Shown: positions 28,479-37,782, counted from the first letter of the stretch. The stretch: DNA of 64,000 nucleotides from Acidimicrobiia bacterium (GCA_025361725.1 JANYJV010000010.1:16174-80173); one strand, 5' to 3'. The notes: generated from the sequence alone by a model not told the origin. Numbers and translations are program-made.

Positions 28479-28793
28479 ATGCCCGACATTGTTGCGTGCG
28501 CGATCGTGCACGACGATCCGCCCGAGGTCTTCATTGCCGAGGACATCGAAACGCTCAACTGGATACTCGCGTTGAAGCTCATCGCCCAGTGTCCAGGACG
28601 AGAGGTGCCCGAAACGATCCGTGCTGCATTGCGATCGGCGGTTCTCGACGAGCAGTGGGGACAGGCGGTCAGTCTTTGGATGGAAGTTCGTCCAGGAGCC
28701 ATCGACGTGTATCCGTCGTACGAGTTGTACCGACCTGAAGATGTCGCGCTGGCCCACGAAGAGTTGCAGTTTTCGCGCCTCTTCCTCGACTGA
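28479..28793 (+). CDS. Small hypothetical protein between M and R genes
   Basis: A 104-aa acidic protein whose ATG follows directly on the methyltransferase stop and whose stop overlaps the next start by TGATG. It begins MPDIVACAIVHDDPPEVF and has a helical middle with no recognisable domain, helix-turn-helix or zinc motif. Its locked position between the modification and putative restriction genes suggests a role in the same system, such as a regulator, a specificity partner or a toxicity buffer. The position argues that it is real; the function is unknown. Confidence 0.7.
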   Translation: MPDIVACAIVHDDPPEVFIAEDIETLNWILALKLIAQCPGREVPETIRAALRSAVLDEQWGQAVSLWMEVRPGAIDVYPSYELYRPEDVALAHEELQFSRLFLD

Positions 28794-29791
28794 TGCCCGG
28801 CGCGCTCACTGAAGTCACCGAGCTTTCGACTGCGCTCGGCATGCTCGTTGAAGATCTCGCTCGTGGAGTCTCTCAGCGACCCTCCCGACTCCTGCACGTC
28901 AGCGACGAAGCCTGGGAACATTTCACCGACGGCTACTACGCCGGCGACCATCGATCGATGTTCGACACCGCCTTTCAGAACGGCGTGTCGTTTCTTCGGG
29001 CAGAAGACGGGTTGCGCAATCGCCCGCCGAAGGTCGTGGAGTGGAAGGGTCCCCACCGACCACCCGGTGACGACGTCGTTCCTGCCGATCTTCGGATCGA
29101 TCACGTGTACCAGGTGAGTTGTAAGTACCTGTCGCGCATCATGCAGAACCCGGGGCCGGCGCGACTCTTCGACCGTCTACTCGTCGGCGAGGCGCGAACG
29201 AACACGAGCTGGTTCGAATCCGTCGCGCCGACCGAGTACCAAGCGTTCTATGCCGCCGCGCGCGCTGCGGTACCGCTCGAACTCCCGATGAGCGTCGGCG
29301 ATATGACGATCGAGCAGCGTCACCTTTTGAGAGACGCCCTTCGACCGCGTCGACTGCCACCATCGATGCAGGTCCCCTGGGCGGACCTCTGCCGGGCGGT
29401 CTCGATCGGATCGGCTGCCCGTTGGCAAGCTCGCCTCCAATCAGATCGCGATCGTGTGCGACTGCTGTGGAGGCTCTTGCGAATCGGTGACGCTCCGTAC
29501 TTCGTGCTCGGCTCAGACGAGATGCATCACATGCGGCTCCGTGTTGCGTCGGCCTGGGATTGGGTTCAGACGTACGAACTCCGATCCTTCACCGTCGAAC
29601 CGAGACGCGCCGGCCAACCAGAAGTTGCCTGGACCGCGGATGTTCGTTCGAGAGCGACGAGAGCCGTGACCACCATTGCGGGTCACGTCGAAGTGCGATG
29701 GAGCCATGGCCGATTCAACGGATCCCCCGAGGCCAAGGTGTATCTGGACACGCCGCTGTCGGGGACGCCGGGCTACTTCCCGCTCGAATAG
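28793..29791 (+). CDS. Putative type II restriction endonuclease
   Basis: A 332-aa protein translationally coupled to the small gene. The segment PADLRIDHVYQVSCKYLS has an Asp followed by S-x-K on a predicted beta strand, compatible with a PD-(D/E)XK catalytic core in which the Glu is replaced. The rest shows no similarity I recognise. A nuclease is expected from the location directly after a TSPPY methyltransferase. It converges on an SDR gene 17 bp away. It might instead be a DNA-binding partner, with cleavage done elsewhere. Confidence 0.55.
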   Translation: MPGALTEVTELSTALGMLVEDLARGVSQRPSRLLHVSDEAWEHFTDGYYAGDHRSMFDTAFQNGVSFLRAEDGLRNRPPKVVEWKGPHRPPGDDVVPADLRIDHVYQVSCKYLSRIMQNPGPARLFDRLLVGEARTNTSWFESVAPTEYQAFYAAARAAVPLELPMSVGDMTIEQRHLLRDALRPRRLPPSMQVPWADLCRAVSIGSAARWQARLQSDRDRVRLLWRLLRIGDAPYFVLGSDEMHHMRLRVASAWDWVQTYELRSFTVEPRRAGQPEVAWTADVRSRATRAVTTIAGHVEVRWSHGRFNGSPEAKVYLDTPLSGTPGYFPLE

Positions 29792-29807
29792 AGCGCGGAC
29801 CTTCTCC

Positions 29808-30644
29808 TCAGTCGAAGGGCGGCAGGGAGGGGAGGTCGCCGGCGAGGAGCTCGTCGACGCGGACCCGGAGCGCGGTGGCGTAACCGTCGCCCGTGAGTTG
29901 CAGATAGCGGTTCGAGCGCACCGCGTCCACCACCATCGCGGCGGCCTGCGCCGGCGGCATCCCTCGATCGGTGTTCTCGTCGAGCATGCGGTCGACGAAC
30001 TCGGATTCCGGGCTCATCTCGGTCGCCGTCGCGGCGGGCCGGTTCCGATCCGAGGACGCAATCCCCGTCTTGACCGCGCCGGGGCACAATGCCGTCACCC
30101 CAATGGGTGCGCCCGCCGAGGCCAGCTCGCCGGCCAGGCATTCGGTCAGCCCGAGCGCGGCGAACTTCGAGGCGGTGTAGGGCGCGGAGTACGCCGAGGC
30201 GAAGAGACCTGCGGCGGAAATCGTGTTCACGATGTGACCCGGCCGGCCGCGCTCGATCATCCCCGGGACGAAGGCCTGGATCCCATGCAGGATCCCGTAG
30301 AAGTTCACCCCCATCACCCATTCGAAATCGGCGACGGGCCGGTCCCAGGTGAGGCCGCCGGCGAACACCCCCGCGTTGTTGCACACGACGTCCGCACCGT
30401 CGAACTCGCGCTCGACGCGCGCCGCGAACTCGTGCACCGCGTTCGCGTTGGAAACGTCGACCGTGACTGCAATCACCGTCGCGCCGGTCGAACGGAGTTG
30501 GGCTTCGGTGTCGTGCAGCGCGTCGGCCTGCACATCGGCGATGGCCACCCGCATCCCAACGGCAGCGAACGCGTGGGCGAGTGCTTGCCCGATCCCACTT
30601 CCCGCGCCGGTCACGACGGCACACTTGCCGTTGAGCTGATCCAT
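29808..30644 (-). CDS. Short-chain dehydrogenase/reductase
   Basis: A 278-aa classical SDR using NAD(P)H. The cofactor loop is VTGAGSGIGQ, the acidic residue in IADVQ favours NAD(H), NNAG marks the core, and the catalytic set is Ser in NTISAAG plus YTASK. Conserved PGAVKT follows. The start is MDQLNGKCAVV at 30644. The substrate is a secondary alcohol or ketone that cannot be named. It is divergent from the alpha/beta hydrolase with a 43-bp gap, so the two promoters must overlap. Confidence 0.92.
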   Translation of the reverse strand: MDQLNGKCAVVTGAGSGIGQALAHAFAAVGMRVAIADVQADALHDTEAQLRSTGATVIAVTVDVSNANAVHEFAARVEREFDGADVVCNNAGVFAGGLTWDRPVADFEWVMGVNFYGILHGIQAFVPGMIERGRPGHIVNTISAAGLFASAYSAPYTASKFAALGLTECLAGELASAGAPIGVTALCPGAVKTGIASSDRNRPAATATEMSPESEFVDRMLDENTDRGMPPAQAAAMVVDAVRSNRYLQLTGDGYATALRVRVDELLAGDLPSLPPFD

Positions 30645-30687
30645 GCGCGCAGGCTAGGTGCCGCGCAACACCGCTAACTTCGACACC

Positions 30688-31542
30688 ATGCGCGTATCGA
30701 TCGGAAACACCCGCCTCTTCGTCGACGTCGAGGGACTCGGTCTCGTCCCCGACGGCGCGACCATGCGCGCCAAACCGACCCTGATCCTGCTCCACGGCGG
30801 TCCCGGGTTCGACCATTCGAGTTTCAAACCGCATTGGTCCCAGTTCACCGACATCGCGCAGGTCGTGTACTACGACCATCGGGGCCAAGGTCGCAGCGAT
30901 CGTTCGGATCCCGAAACGTGGAACCTTGAGCAATGGGCCGCCGATCTGGTTGCGCTCTGTGACGCGCTCGAGATCGTCGACCCCATCGTTTGCGGCGTGT
31001 CATTCGGCGGGATGGTCGCCCTCCAGTACCTCGTCGATCACCCGACGCACGCGAGTCGGGTGATCCTCGATTCCACAACGGCCCGCTCTGATCCGGCGCT
31101 GATGCTCCCGGTGTTCGAACGACTCGGCGGCCCGGCCGCACGAGATGCGGCGGAAACGTTCTGGGCCGAACCCACTCCCCAAGCCATGAAGCAATATTTC
31201 GAACTCTGCATGCCGCTCTACAGCCGTACGACCGCGCCCGACGCCGCCGACCGCATGCACCGCCAGATCGAAGTCGCGAACTACGCCCTGTTCGGCCAGT
31301 GGAGTCGAGGCGAACAACGAACCTTCGATCTCACCGCTCGCCTCTCCCAGGTGCAACGGCCCGTGTTGCTCCTGGCCGGGGAGGACGATCCGGTCTGTCC
31401 CGTCGACGGAGCCGAAGTCATCGCGGCCGGGATCCCGCACGCACGCTTCGAGCGGTTCGACGACTGCGGCCATGGAGTCTGGCGCGACCAGCCTGACCAG
31501 GCCTTCCATCTGATTCGGGATTTCATACTCGGCCGAGCCTGA
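30688..31542 (+). CDS. Alpha/beta hydrolase (proline-iminopeptidase-like)
   Basis: A 284-aa hydrolase starting MRVSIGNTRLFVDVEG at ATG 30688. The oxyanion segment LLHGGPGFDHSS, the DHRGQGRSD loop, the nucleophile elbow GVSFGGMVA, and Asp and His in LAGEDDPVCP and DDCGHGVW form a complete triad. HGGPG is typical of prolyl iminopeptidases and related amidases. No signal peptide is seen. Palindromic repeat B copy 2 begins one base after the stop codon. The substrate is not assigned. Confidence 0.87.
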   Translation: MRVSIGNTRLFVDVEGLGLVPDGATMRAKPTLILLHGGPGFDHSSFKPHWSQFTDIAQVVYYDHRGQGRSDRSDPETWNLEQWAADLVALCDALEIVDPIVCGVSFGGMVALQYLVDHPTHASRVILDSTTARSDPALMLPVFERLGGPAARDAAETFWAEPTPQAMKQYFELCMPLYSRTTAPDAADRMHRQIEVANYALFGQWSRGEQRTFDLTARLSQVQRPVLLLAGEDDPVCPVDGAEVIAAGIPHARFERFDDCGHGVWRDQPDQAFHLIRDFILGRA

Positions 31543-31543
31543 A

Positions 31544-31604
31544 CCCCACACTCCGGCGTCGCTCAGGCCGACCCAAGCGGCGCTGGTGACGCCAGACGGT
31601 GGGG
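31544..31604. repeat. Palindromic repeat B, copy 2
   Basis: A 61-bp palindrome with outer arms CCCCACACTCCGGCGTC and GACGCCAGACGGTGGGG. It fills the gap between the convergent alpha/beta hydrolase and ABC exporter genes, beginning one base after the former's stop, and is well placed to terminate both. Confidence 0.92.
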
Positions 31605-31612
31605 TGAGAGGG

Positions 31613-33451
31613 TCAGGCGGTGCGGTCCATGGCGTGGGAATCCCAGGCCGCGAAGAGACGGGCGTAACGACCGCGGCGTGCCAGCAACTCGTCGTGGGTT
31701 CCGACCTCGAGCAGGCCGCCCTGGTCGACGACCGCGACCCGGTCACACCGCTGCGCGGTCGACAGGCGGTGCGCGACCACCACAACGGTGCGACCGTCGG
31801 TGAGGCGATCGAGTGCCCGCTCGACCGCGTGCTCGGTCCCGGGATCGAGATTCGAAGTGGCTTCGTCGAGGACGAGGACCGCCGGGTCCGCGAGCGCAGC
31901 ACGCGCCAGCGACACGAGCTGCTTCTCGCCCGCCGACAGCCGCGATCCGCGCTCACGCACTTCGGTCTCGAGACCATCCGGGAAGGCCGCAAACGTCGCG
32001 GTCAGCCCGAGCGCCTCAACTGCGGCTTCCACCTCGGCGTCCGTGGCGCCGTCTCGCCCGACGCGCACGTTGTCACGGATCGTTCCGGCGAAGAGGAAAC
32101 CCTCTTGCGGGACCACCACGATCGTGTGGCGGAGGCTCGCCAACGTGGCGTTGCGCAGATCGACGCCGCCGTAACTCACCGTGCCGTCGCGCGGGTCGTA
32201 GAAGCGCGCCATCAACTTCGCCAAGGTGGACTTGCCGGCGCCGGTCGGGCCTACCAGCGCCACCCGCTCCCCCGCACCCACGGTGATCGAGACATCGTGC
32301 AGGACTTCGGGGCCAAGCGGATGGACCACGCCGTCCGTGTCCGGCACGTCGGTGCCGTAGGAGAACGCGAGTCCGGTGACCGCGAGATCGCCACGATCAG
32401 GGAGATCGACTGCGCCCGGCTTCTCGTCGACGGACACCTCGGTGTCGAGCAGGAGAAACAGTTTGTGGAGCGCCGCGCCCGACGACTGCACCGTGTTGTA
32501 GAGCTGGCTCAGTTGCTGGATCGGCTCGAACAAGTTGTTGAGGTAGAGGACGAACGCGAGCACCGTCCCCACGGTCACGGCGCGGCTATCGACGAGCACG
32601 CCCCCGAGCCCGACGATCACCGCGATGCCGATGACACCAGTGAACTCGACGAACGGGAAGTACTTCGCCGAGATTCGGACCGTCTCGAGGTTCGCTTCGA
32701 ACTGGTTCTCGTTCGTGGTCCCGAAGCGCCGGATCCAGCCGCGCTCGCGCCCGAACGCCTGCACGACTCGGACCCCTTCGAGACCCTCTTGCAACGTCGA
32801 GAGGGTCTCGCCGATGCGTTCACGAACTTCGAGGTACGCCGCGTTCGACCGGCGCCGGAACCAACGACTCGCGATTAGGACCGGCGGGACGATCACCAGG
32901 ACCCCAAGGCTCAGCTGCCAGCTCATCGTGCTCACGACGATGATGGCGCCGATGAAGATCAGGAAATTCTGCACGAACATCACCAGGCCCTGGCTGATGA
33001 GTTCCTGCAGCGCATCGATGTCCGACGTCATGCGCGCCACGAGGCGGCCAGTCTTCTCGCGGTCATAGAAGTCCAGCGAGAGCGCCATGAGGTGGCGGAA
33101 GACTCGTTCCCGCAAAGCCCGGAGGAATCGTTCCCCGGTTCGGCTGACCAGCCAGATCACCAGCCGACCGAGCGCGAGTCCCAGAATCGCGACCACCAAA
33201 TACGCGACGGCGATCCGATTCAACGCCGCACCGTCGTGGGCGACCAAGCCTTGGTCGACGCCGGCACGCACCAGGGCCGGTCCCGCGAGCAGGCAAGCGG
33301 TCTGTCCGATCAGGACGACGGTCGCCACGATGATCTGGCGTCGGTAGGGGGCCAGCATGACGCTGAGGCGGCGCAGGACCTGATGCGCCGCGGCGCGGTC
33401 CAGCTTGGTGTCGTCGTCGACCGCGTTGTTCCCGATCATGCCGCCTCTCAC
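31613..33451 (-). CDS. ABC exporter half-transporter with canonical ATPase site
   Basis: A 612-aa half-transporter: six-helix membrane domain (about 1-330) then an ATPase domain. Walker A is GPTGAGKST, the signature is LSAGEKQ, Walker B is VLVLDEATS with the catalytic Glu intact, and the H-loop is in VAHRLST. The start is GTG at 33451, overlapping the upstream half-transporter stop by GTGA, so the two are made together and should form a heterodimer. Substrates of such exporters are lipids, drugs or peptides. The 3' end abuts repeat B. Confidence 0.93.
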   Translation of the reverse strand: MRGGMIGNNAVDDDTKLDRAAAHQVLRRLSVMLAPYRRQIIVATVVLIGQTACLLAGPALVRAGVDQGLVAHDGAALNRIAVAYLVVAILGLALGRLVIWLVSRTGERFLRALRERVFRHLMALSLDFYDREKTGRLVARMTSDIDALQELISQGLVMFVQNFLIFIGAIIVVSTMSWQLSLGVLVIVPPVLIASRWFRRRSNAAYLEVRERIGETLSTLQEGLEGVRVVQAFGRERGWIRRFGTTNENQFEANLETVRISAKYFPFVEFTGVIGIAVIVGLGGVLVDSRAVTVGTVLAFVLYLNNLFEPIQQLSQLYNTVQSSGAALHKLFLLLDTEVSVDEKPGAVDLPDRGDLAVTGLAFSYGTDVPDTDGVVHPLGPEVLHDVSITVGAGERVALVGPTGAGKSTLAKLMARFYDPRDGTVSYGGVDLRNATLASLRHTIVVVPQEGFLFAGTIRDNVRVGRDGATDAEVEAAVEALGLTATFAAFPDGLETEVRERGSRLSAGEKQLVSLARAALADPAVLVLDEATSNLDPGTEHAVERALDRLTDGRTVVVVAHRLSTAQRCDRVAVVDQGGLLEVGTHDELLARRGRYARLFAAWDSHAMDRTA

Positions 33452-35280
33452 GCGGTCACCTCCGGCACCGCTCGGGTTGCTGAATCGTCGGCGCGGTCGA
33501 CCGCCGATGGCGCTGCCCCGGCGGCGGCGAGCACCGAGCGGTATTCGTCGCTCGTGGCCAGCAACTCGTCGTGCGTACCCGTGGCGATCACGTGACCATC
33601 GCCGATCAGCACGACGCGGTCAGCCAACGCGATCGTCGCGGGCCGGTGGGCGATGATCAGCGTGGTCCGGCCGTCCATCACCTCGGCGAGCGCGGCGCGG
33701 ATCTCGTGTTCCTTGGTGGGATCGACCGACGACGTTGCGTCGTCGAGGATCAGGATCCGCGGGTCGGCCAACACGGCGCGTGCGATCGCGATGCGCTGGC
33801 GCTGGCCGCCGGAGAGTGAGAACCCGTGCTCACCGATCACGGTGTCGTAGCCGTTCGGCAGCGCGTCGATGAAGTCGGACGCGCCGGCGAGGCGCGCCGC
33901 CCGCTCCACCTGTTCGAACGGCGCATCCGGATCCGCGAACGCGATGTTCTCTCGCACCGTGTCCGAGAAGAGGAACGTCTCCTCGAACACGATGCCCACG
34001 GCGCCGCGGAGTTCGTCCACCGCCAACTTCCGAACGTCGACTCCGTCGAGGAGGATCTGACCCGCGTCGACGTCGTAGAAGCGCGGCACCAGACGAGCGA
34101 CGGTGCTCTTTCCCGAACCGGTCGCGCCGACGATCGCGACCGCCTCGCCGCCTGCGACCTCGAGATCGAGACCGTCGAGCACGGATCGACCCGGGCCGTA
34201 CCCGAAGCGGACCCCCTCGAAGCGCAACGCACCCGCGCCCGCGCCGAGCGGCTGCGCATCGGGCGCGTCGGTGATAGCGGGATCGGTGGCCAGGATCTCG
34301 TGCACTCGCCCCGCGCCCGCCGACGCTCGCGACGCCTGCGCCACGAGCATCCCCATCATGCGCATGGGCCAGATCAGCATCAGGATGTAGAGGTTGAACG
34401 CGAGGATGTCGCCCACTTGCAGGTGGCCGTTCAACACCTGGTGACCGCCGTACCAGAGGATCGCCACCATCGAGACCGTCGGCAGGAAATCGACGAGCGG
34501 CATGAAGCCGGCGCGCAGTCGCGCCGCGGCGAGCGACCGGTCGAGGACCGAGTCGGCCTCCGCCTGTAGCCGGCGAACCTGTTGCTGCTCGGCGCCGAAG
34601 CCCTTCACGACTCGGATGCCGGAGAGGCTCTCCTCGACGACGCCGGACACGTCCGCGAGTTCCTCCTGCAACGCGAGATTGACCGGCGCGATCCGATGCG
34701 AGAACCGGGTGGCCGCAACGTTGAGGAACGGCAGGGCACCCAGCGCGAGGACGGCGAGCACCACGTCTTTGGTCAGCATGATGACGAGCACACCACTCAT
34801 CGTGAGCAGACTCGCGATCGTCAACGGGATGAGGATCACAACGGTCTGCACTTGTTGAATATCGGTGTTGGCGCGCGCCATGAGTTGACCGGTCTGGGCC
34901 TCGTCGTGGAACGCGAAGTGCAAGCGCTGAAGGTGGGCGAACAGCCGGTGTCGAAGATCGGTTTCTGTCCGGAGCGCGATGCGGAACGCCGCGTACCGGC
35001 GGAGCCCGGTACAGATGGCCTGCACGATGCCGATCGCCATCATCACGATGGTCAGACGGATGACCTTGCCCTGATCTCCGTGACGCATGCCGTCGTCGAT
35101 AGCGGCGGCCGCCAGCAGAGGGATCGTGAGCTTGGCCGCGGTCCAGATCACTCCGGCGGCAACACCACCGACCACCCACGATCGCTGCGTGGCGATCGAA
35201 CGACGCATGAGCCGCCAACCGTCGCGACGGCGCGCGTGGTCACGCTCAGCTTGGTCGGCAGTATTGACTCGGGACTCCAC
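33448..35280 (-). CDS. ABC exporter half-transporter with degenerate ATPase site
   Basis: A 610-aa partner of the preceding gene. The membrane domain covers about 30-330. Walker A is GATGSGKST, the signature is LSGGQRQ, and Walker B is ILILDDATS. Asp stands where the catalytic Glu normally lies, so one of the two ATP sites in the heterodimer should be slow or inactive, as in TmrAB, BmrCD and TM287/288. This is a property of asymmetric exporters rather than a defect. It is the first gene of the pair and is followed by a GTGA overlap. Confidence 0.93.
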   Translation of the reverse strand: MESRVNTADQAERDHARRRDGWRLMRRSIATQRSWVVGGVAAGVIWTAAKLTIPLLAAAAIDDGMRHGDQGKVIRLTIVMMAIGIVQAICTGLRRYAAFRIALRTETDLRHRLFAHLQRLHFAFHDEAQTGQLMARANTDIQQVQTVVILIPLTIASLLTMSGVLVIMLTKDVVLAVLALGALPFLNVAATRFSHRIAPVNLALQEELADVSGVVEESLSGIRVVKGFGAEQQQVRRLQAEADSVLDRSLAAARLRAGFMPLVDFLPTVSMVAILWYGGHQVLNGHLQVGDILAFNLYILMLIWPMRMMGMLVAQASRASAGAGRVHEILATDPAITDAPDAQPLGAGAGALRFEGVRFGYGPGRSVLDGLDLEVAGGEAVAIVGATGSGKSTVARLVPRFYDVDAGQILLDGVDVRKLAVDELRGAVGIVFEETFLFSDTVRENIAFADPDAPFEQVERAARLAGASDFIDALPNGYDTVIGEHGFSLSGGQRQRIAIARAVLADPRILILDDATSSVDPTKEHEIRAALAEVMDGRTTLIIAHRPATIALADRVVLIGDGHVIATGTHDELLATSDEYRSVLAAAGAAPSAVDRADDSATRAVPEVTA

Positions 35281-35340
35281 GGAGATTCGAGGGTACCCCC
35301 GAAGCTCGCGAAGCCACGATGAGATTGCTGCGATCGATCA

Positions 35341-35364
35341 CGCCGCGGACTCCGGTCCGCGGCG
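35341..35364 (-). terminator. Perfect 10-bp hairpin after the FtsH-like gene
   Basis: CGCCGCGGAC, loop TCCG, GTCCGCGGCG. It lies 40 bp downstream of the minus-strand FtsH-like stop and ahead of the ABC exporter pair, so it probably separates the two transcripts. Confidence 0.65.
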
Positions 35365-35403
35365 AGCGACCGCCAGATGCCCCAAGTCTCAGATGCGCTC
35401 GTC

Positions 35404-37218
35404 TCAGATGTCGGCGACGGTCTTGGCGAGCCGAGCTTCTTCGAGCACGCCGGTGATCTCGTCGCCCACCAGTTCGTCGCGGACCAGCAACTCGTCACGC
35501 AATGCCTCGACGAGGTGCCGGTTCTCGTCGAGCAGCTCCCGCACGGCCTCCTTCGACCGATCCAGGATGCGCTCGACCTCCACGCGGGCGCGCTCGTCGC
35601 CGAGCACCCGAGTGACCAGTCCGCTGTCCAGGGGACCTCCGCCCGATGCCTGAAAGCTGACGAGCGAGCCGGCCATGCCGAGCGCTCCCACCATCGTGGC
35701 GGCGATAATGGTCGCCTGCATGAGGTCCGAGCCCGGCCCGGTACCCGACTCGCCGAACCACAGTTCTTCTGCCGCCATGCCGCCGAACGCGATCTGGATC
35801 TGCGACAGCAGCTCGGTCCGATTACGCAGGAAGCGCTCCTCGGTATCGGAGTGTGCCAACAGGCCGAGCGACCCGCGACGGCGGACGATCGAGAGCACTT
35901 CGAGCTTGCGTCCGACCCCCACGAGGTGAGCAACGACTGCGTGACCAGCCTCGTGCGTGGCGATGATGCGTCGCTCCTCATCCGTGTACTCGATGGGATT
36001 CGCGAGCCCGACTTCCTCGGTCAGCTTGGCCTTCTGAATGTCGTCCCATTCCATCGCGCCGCGGCCGGCACGCAGTGACCACACCAGCGCCTCGTCGAAG
36101 AGGTGCTCGATCATGACGGGCGAATAGCCGATCGTGACCGCCGCGAGCTGGTCCCGACGCTCGTCTTTGTCCAACTCCGGAACGTGGGCCTTCTTGTCGA
36201 GGTAGTGATCGATGATCTCGCGCCGACCGGAGCGGCTCGGAAGATCGAAGTGGATCGAGCGGTCGAACCGGCCGGGACGCAGCAGCGCCGGGTCGAGCGC
36301 CGACGCGCGGTTGGTGGCGCCGATGATCAAGATGTTCGAGGACACCGGCGGACGCTTCTTGATCTCCCACCGCGCCGGCAGCATCCGGTTGACCTTGCTG
36401 ATGAACCAACCCTGCAACTTCTCGCCGCGGGTCGGCTCGTCGAAGGACTGCAGCTGGATGAGCAGCTCGTTGATCACGCCGGCGAAGCCCTCGCCGAGAC
36501 CGCGGTTGATCGTGCGGACGTCATGGCGGGCTTCGGGGTCCTTCATGCCGGCCCGGGCCACCGCAATCGCGTCGATCTCCTCGATGAACCCGATGGCACC
36601 ACCCTCGCGGCGAGCCGCCTTGCGCAGGTCCTTGAAGAACGTGGCGATCTTGCGGTTCGTCTGGCCGAAGTACGGCGACTGGATCGAGCTCGCAGCGACG
36701 AAATGGAACGGCACCCCGGCCTCTCGCGCCATGGCCTTGGCCATGAACGTCTTGCCGGTACCCGGAGGACCCTCGAACAGGATCGCGCGCCGCGGAGTCC
36801 CGCCCATCGTGTCGTGGAAGGTCTTGTACGCGAGGAAGAGGTTCAGCGTCTTGATGACCTCGTCCTTGACCATCCCGAGCCCGACGACATCGTCGAGCTT
36901 CACGGGGATCTCACTCGGCCGATACACGGTGTGAGGTGAGCGACCCATCAGCATCATCGGGACGACCAGGACGCTGCCGAGGATCAGCACGAGGACCAAC
37001 GACGGCAGCATGCCCTGCCACTCGGGCGGCAGGTTCAGATTTGGGAGGCCCCACACCACAGGGTGCCCGCCGAGCAGTCGGGCCAACGGGTAATCGAGGA
37101 GCAGCGCCAACACGATCGCCATGCGGACGAGGCGCCGACGCCGGCCCGCCTCTCGCACCCGGGCAACATCGCCTTGCGCGCCGACAACCTTCTCGCCACC
37201 GAGGAGTCCGAGATCCAT
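35404..37218 (-). CDS. FtsH-like membrane AAA zinc protease, divergent
   Basis: A 604-aa protein with two N-terminal membrane segments (about 31-48 and 70-92). The AAA domain has Walker A GPPGTGKT (150-157), Walker B GFIEEIDA (210-217, Glu for the usual first Asp) and second-region-of-homology ALLRPGRFDR (311-320). The metalloprotease domain has HEAGH (422-426) and a third zinc ligand in GPGSDLMQAT. About 35 extra residues lie between Walker B and the SRH (around QGWFISKVNRMLPARW), and the short periplasmic loop is unlike housekeeping FtsH. It is probably a second, specialised FtsH paralogue. The substrate is unknown. Confidence 0.88.
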   Translation of the reverse strand: MDLGLLGGEKVVGAQGDVARVREAGRRRRLVRMAIVLALLLDYPLARLLGGHPVVWGLPNLNLPPEWQGMLPSLVLVLILGSVLVVPMMLMGRSPHTVYRPSEIPVKLDDVVGLGMVKDEVIKTLNLFLAYKTFHDTMGGTPRRAILFEGPPGTGKTFMAKAMAREAGVPFHFVAASSIQSPYFGQTNRKIATFFKDLRKAARREGGAIGFIEEIDAIAVARAGMKDPEARHDVRTINRGLGEGFAGVINELLIQLQSFDEPTRGEKLQGWFISKVNRMLPARWEIKKRPPVSSNILIIGATNRASALDPALLRPGRFDRSIHFDLPSRSGRREIIDHYLDKKAHVPELDKDERRDQLAAVTIGYSPVMIEHLFDEALVWSLRAGRGAMEWDDIQKAKLTEEVGLANPIEYTDEERRIIATHEAGHAVVAHLVGVGRKLEVLSIVRRRGSLGLLAHSDTEERFLRNRTELLSQIQIAFGGMAAEELWFGESGTGPGSDLMQATIIAATMVGALGMAGSLVSFQASGGGPLDSGLVTRVLGDERARVEVERILDRSKEAVRELLDENRHLVEALRDELLVRDELVGDEITGVLEEARLAKTVADI

Positions 37219-37360
37219 AGTTTTCGTGTCCCAACGCCGAGATCGATCCGTGTGTCAATCACCCTACGTGGCAGAACTTTCGATCGCTATCACCCATAGT
37301 GGGGAGATCGCGGCTTCCGCGGCCGCTGAGCTGGCCTCGATGCGACGGTAGGGTCGAGCG

Positions 37361-37756
37361 ATGCGGCTCGTCGACGTTCGCGCGAGCCGATTCGAGCAGG
37401 CGATCGTCGTGGTGATCCTCCTGGCTGGATTCGTGTTCCGCCAGCCCTGGTGCATCCCGATCGCCGCGGTCGTCGCCGCCTCGGTTTTGGTGCTCGGTGA
37501 GCGTTCGCCGGTCGCCCGGTTCTGGCATCGGGTCATCGAGCCCCGACGGCCGGCCGCGACCAACTTCGAGCCCCGTCCCACCGCCCAGACCCAGGCGCTG
37601 CTCCTGACCGTGGGCTTGGTGCTCGCAACAGTGGTGTGGAGTGCTGGATCCGTCGGGCTGGCGTCGATCGTCGCGGCGGTGGCCGCAGTGGTGGCCGCAC
37701 TCGGCGCCACCGGCGTGGTCAACCTCGCCGCCGAACTCCGCCGCCGTCGCGGCTGA
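37361..37756 (+). CDS. DUF4395-like small membrane protein
   Basis: A 131-aa protein with about four hydrophobic helices in two pairs around an Arg-rich loop (ERSPVARFWHRVIEPRRP). The opening RLVDVRASRFEQAI and this loop fit the DUF4395 family of integral membrane proteins. It is divergent from the FtsH-like gene with a 142-bp gap and converges on rmlC. The function is unknown; relatives often neighbour redox genes. Confidence 0.65.
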   Translation: MRLVDVRASRFEQAIVVVILLAGFVFRQPWCIPIAAVVAASVLVLGERSPVARFWHRVIEPRRPAATNFEPRPTAQTQALLLTVGLVLATVVWSAGSVGLASIVAAVAAVVAALGATGVVNLAAELRRRRG

Positions 37757-37782
37757 GCGCCACCGGGCTCGCCTGCGCCGTG

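Noticed and set aside
26830-29791. Module as a prophage or transposon
   Set aside because: No integrase, transposase, att repeats or structural phage genes; only a modest shift in codon use.
31613-33451. ABC exporter genes as siderophore or peptide synthesis neighbours
   Set aside because: No biosynthetic genes nearby; the substrate cannot be inferred.
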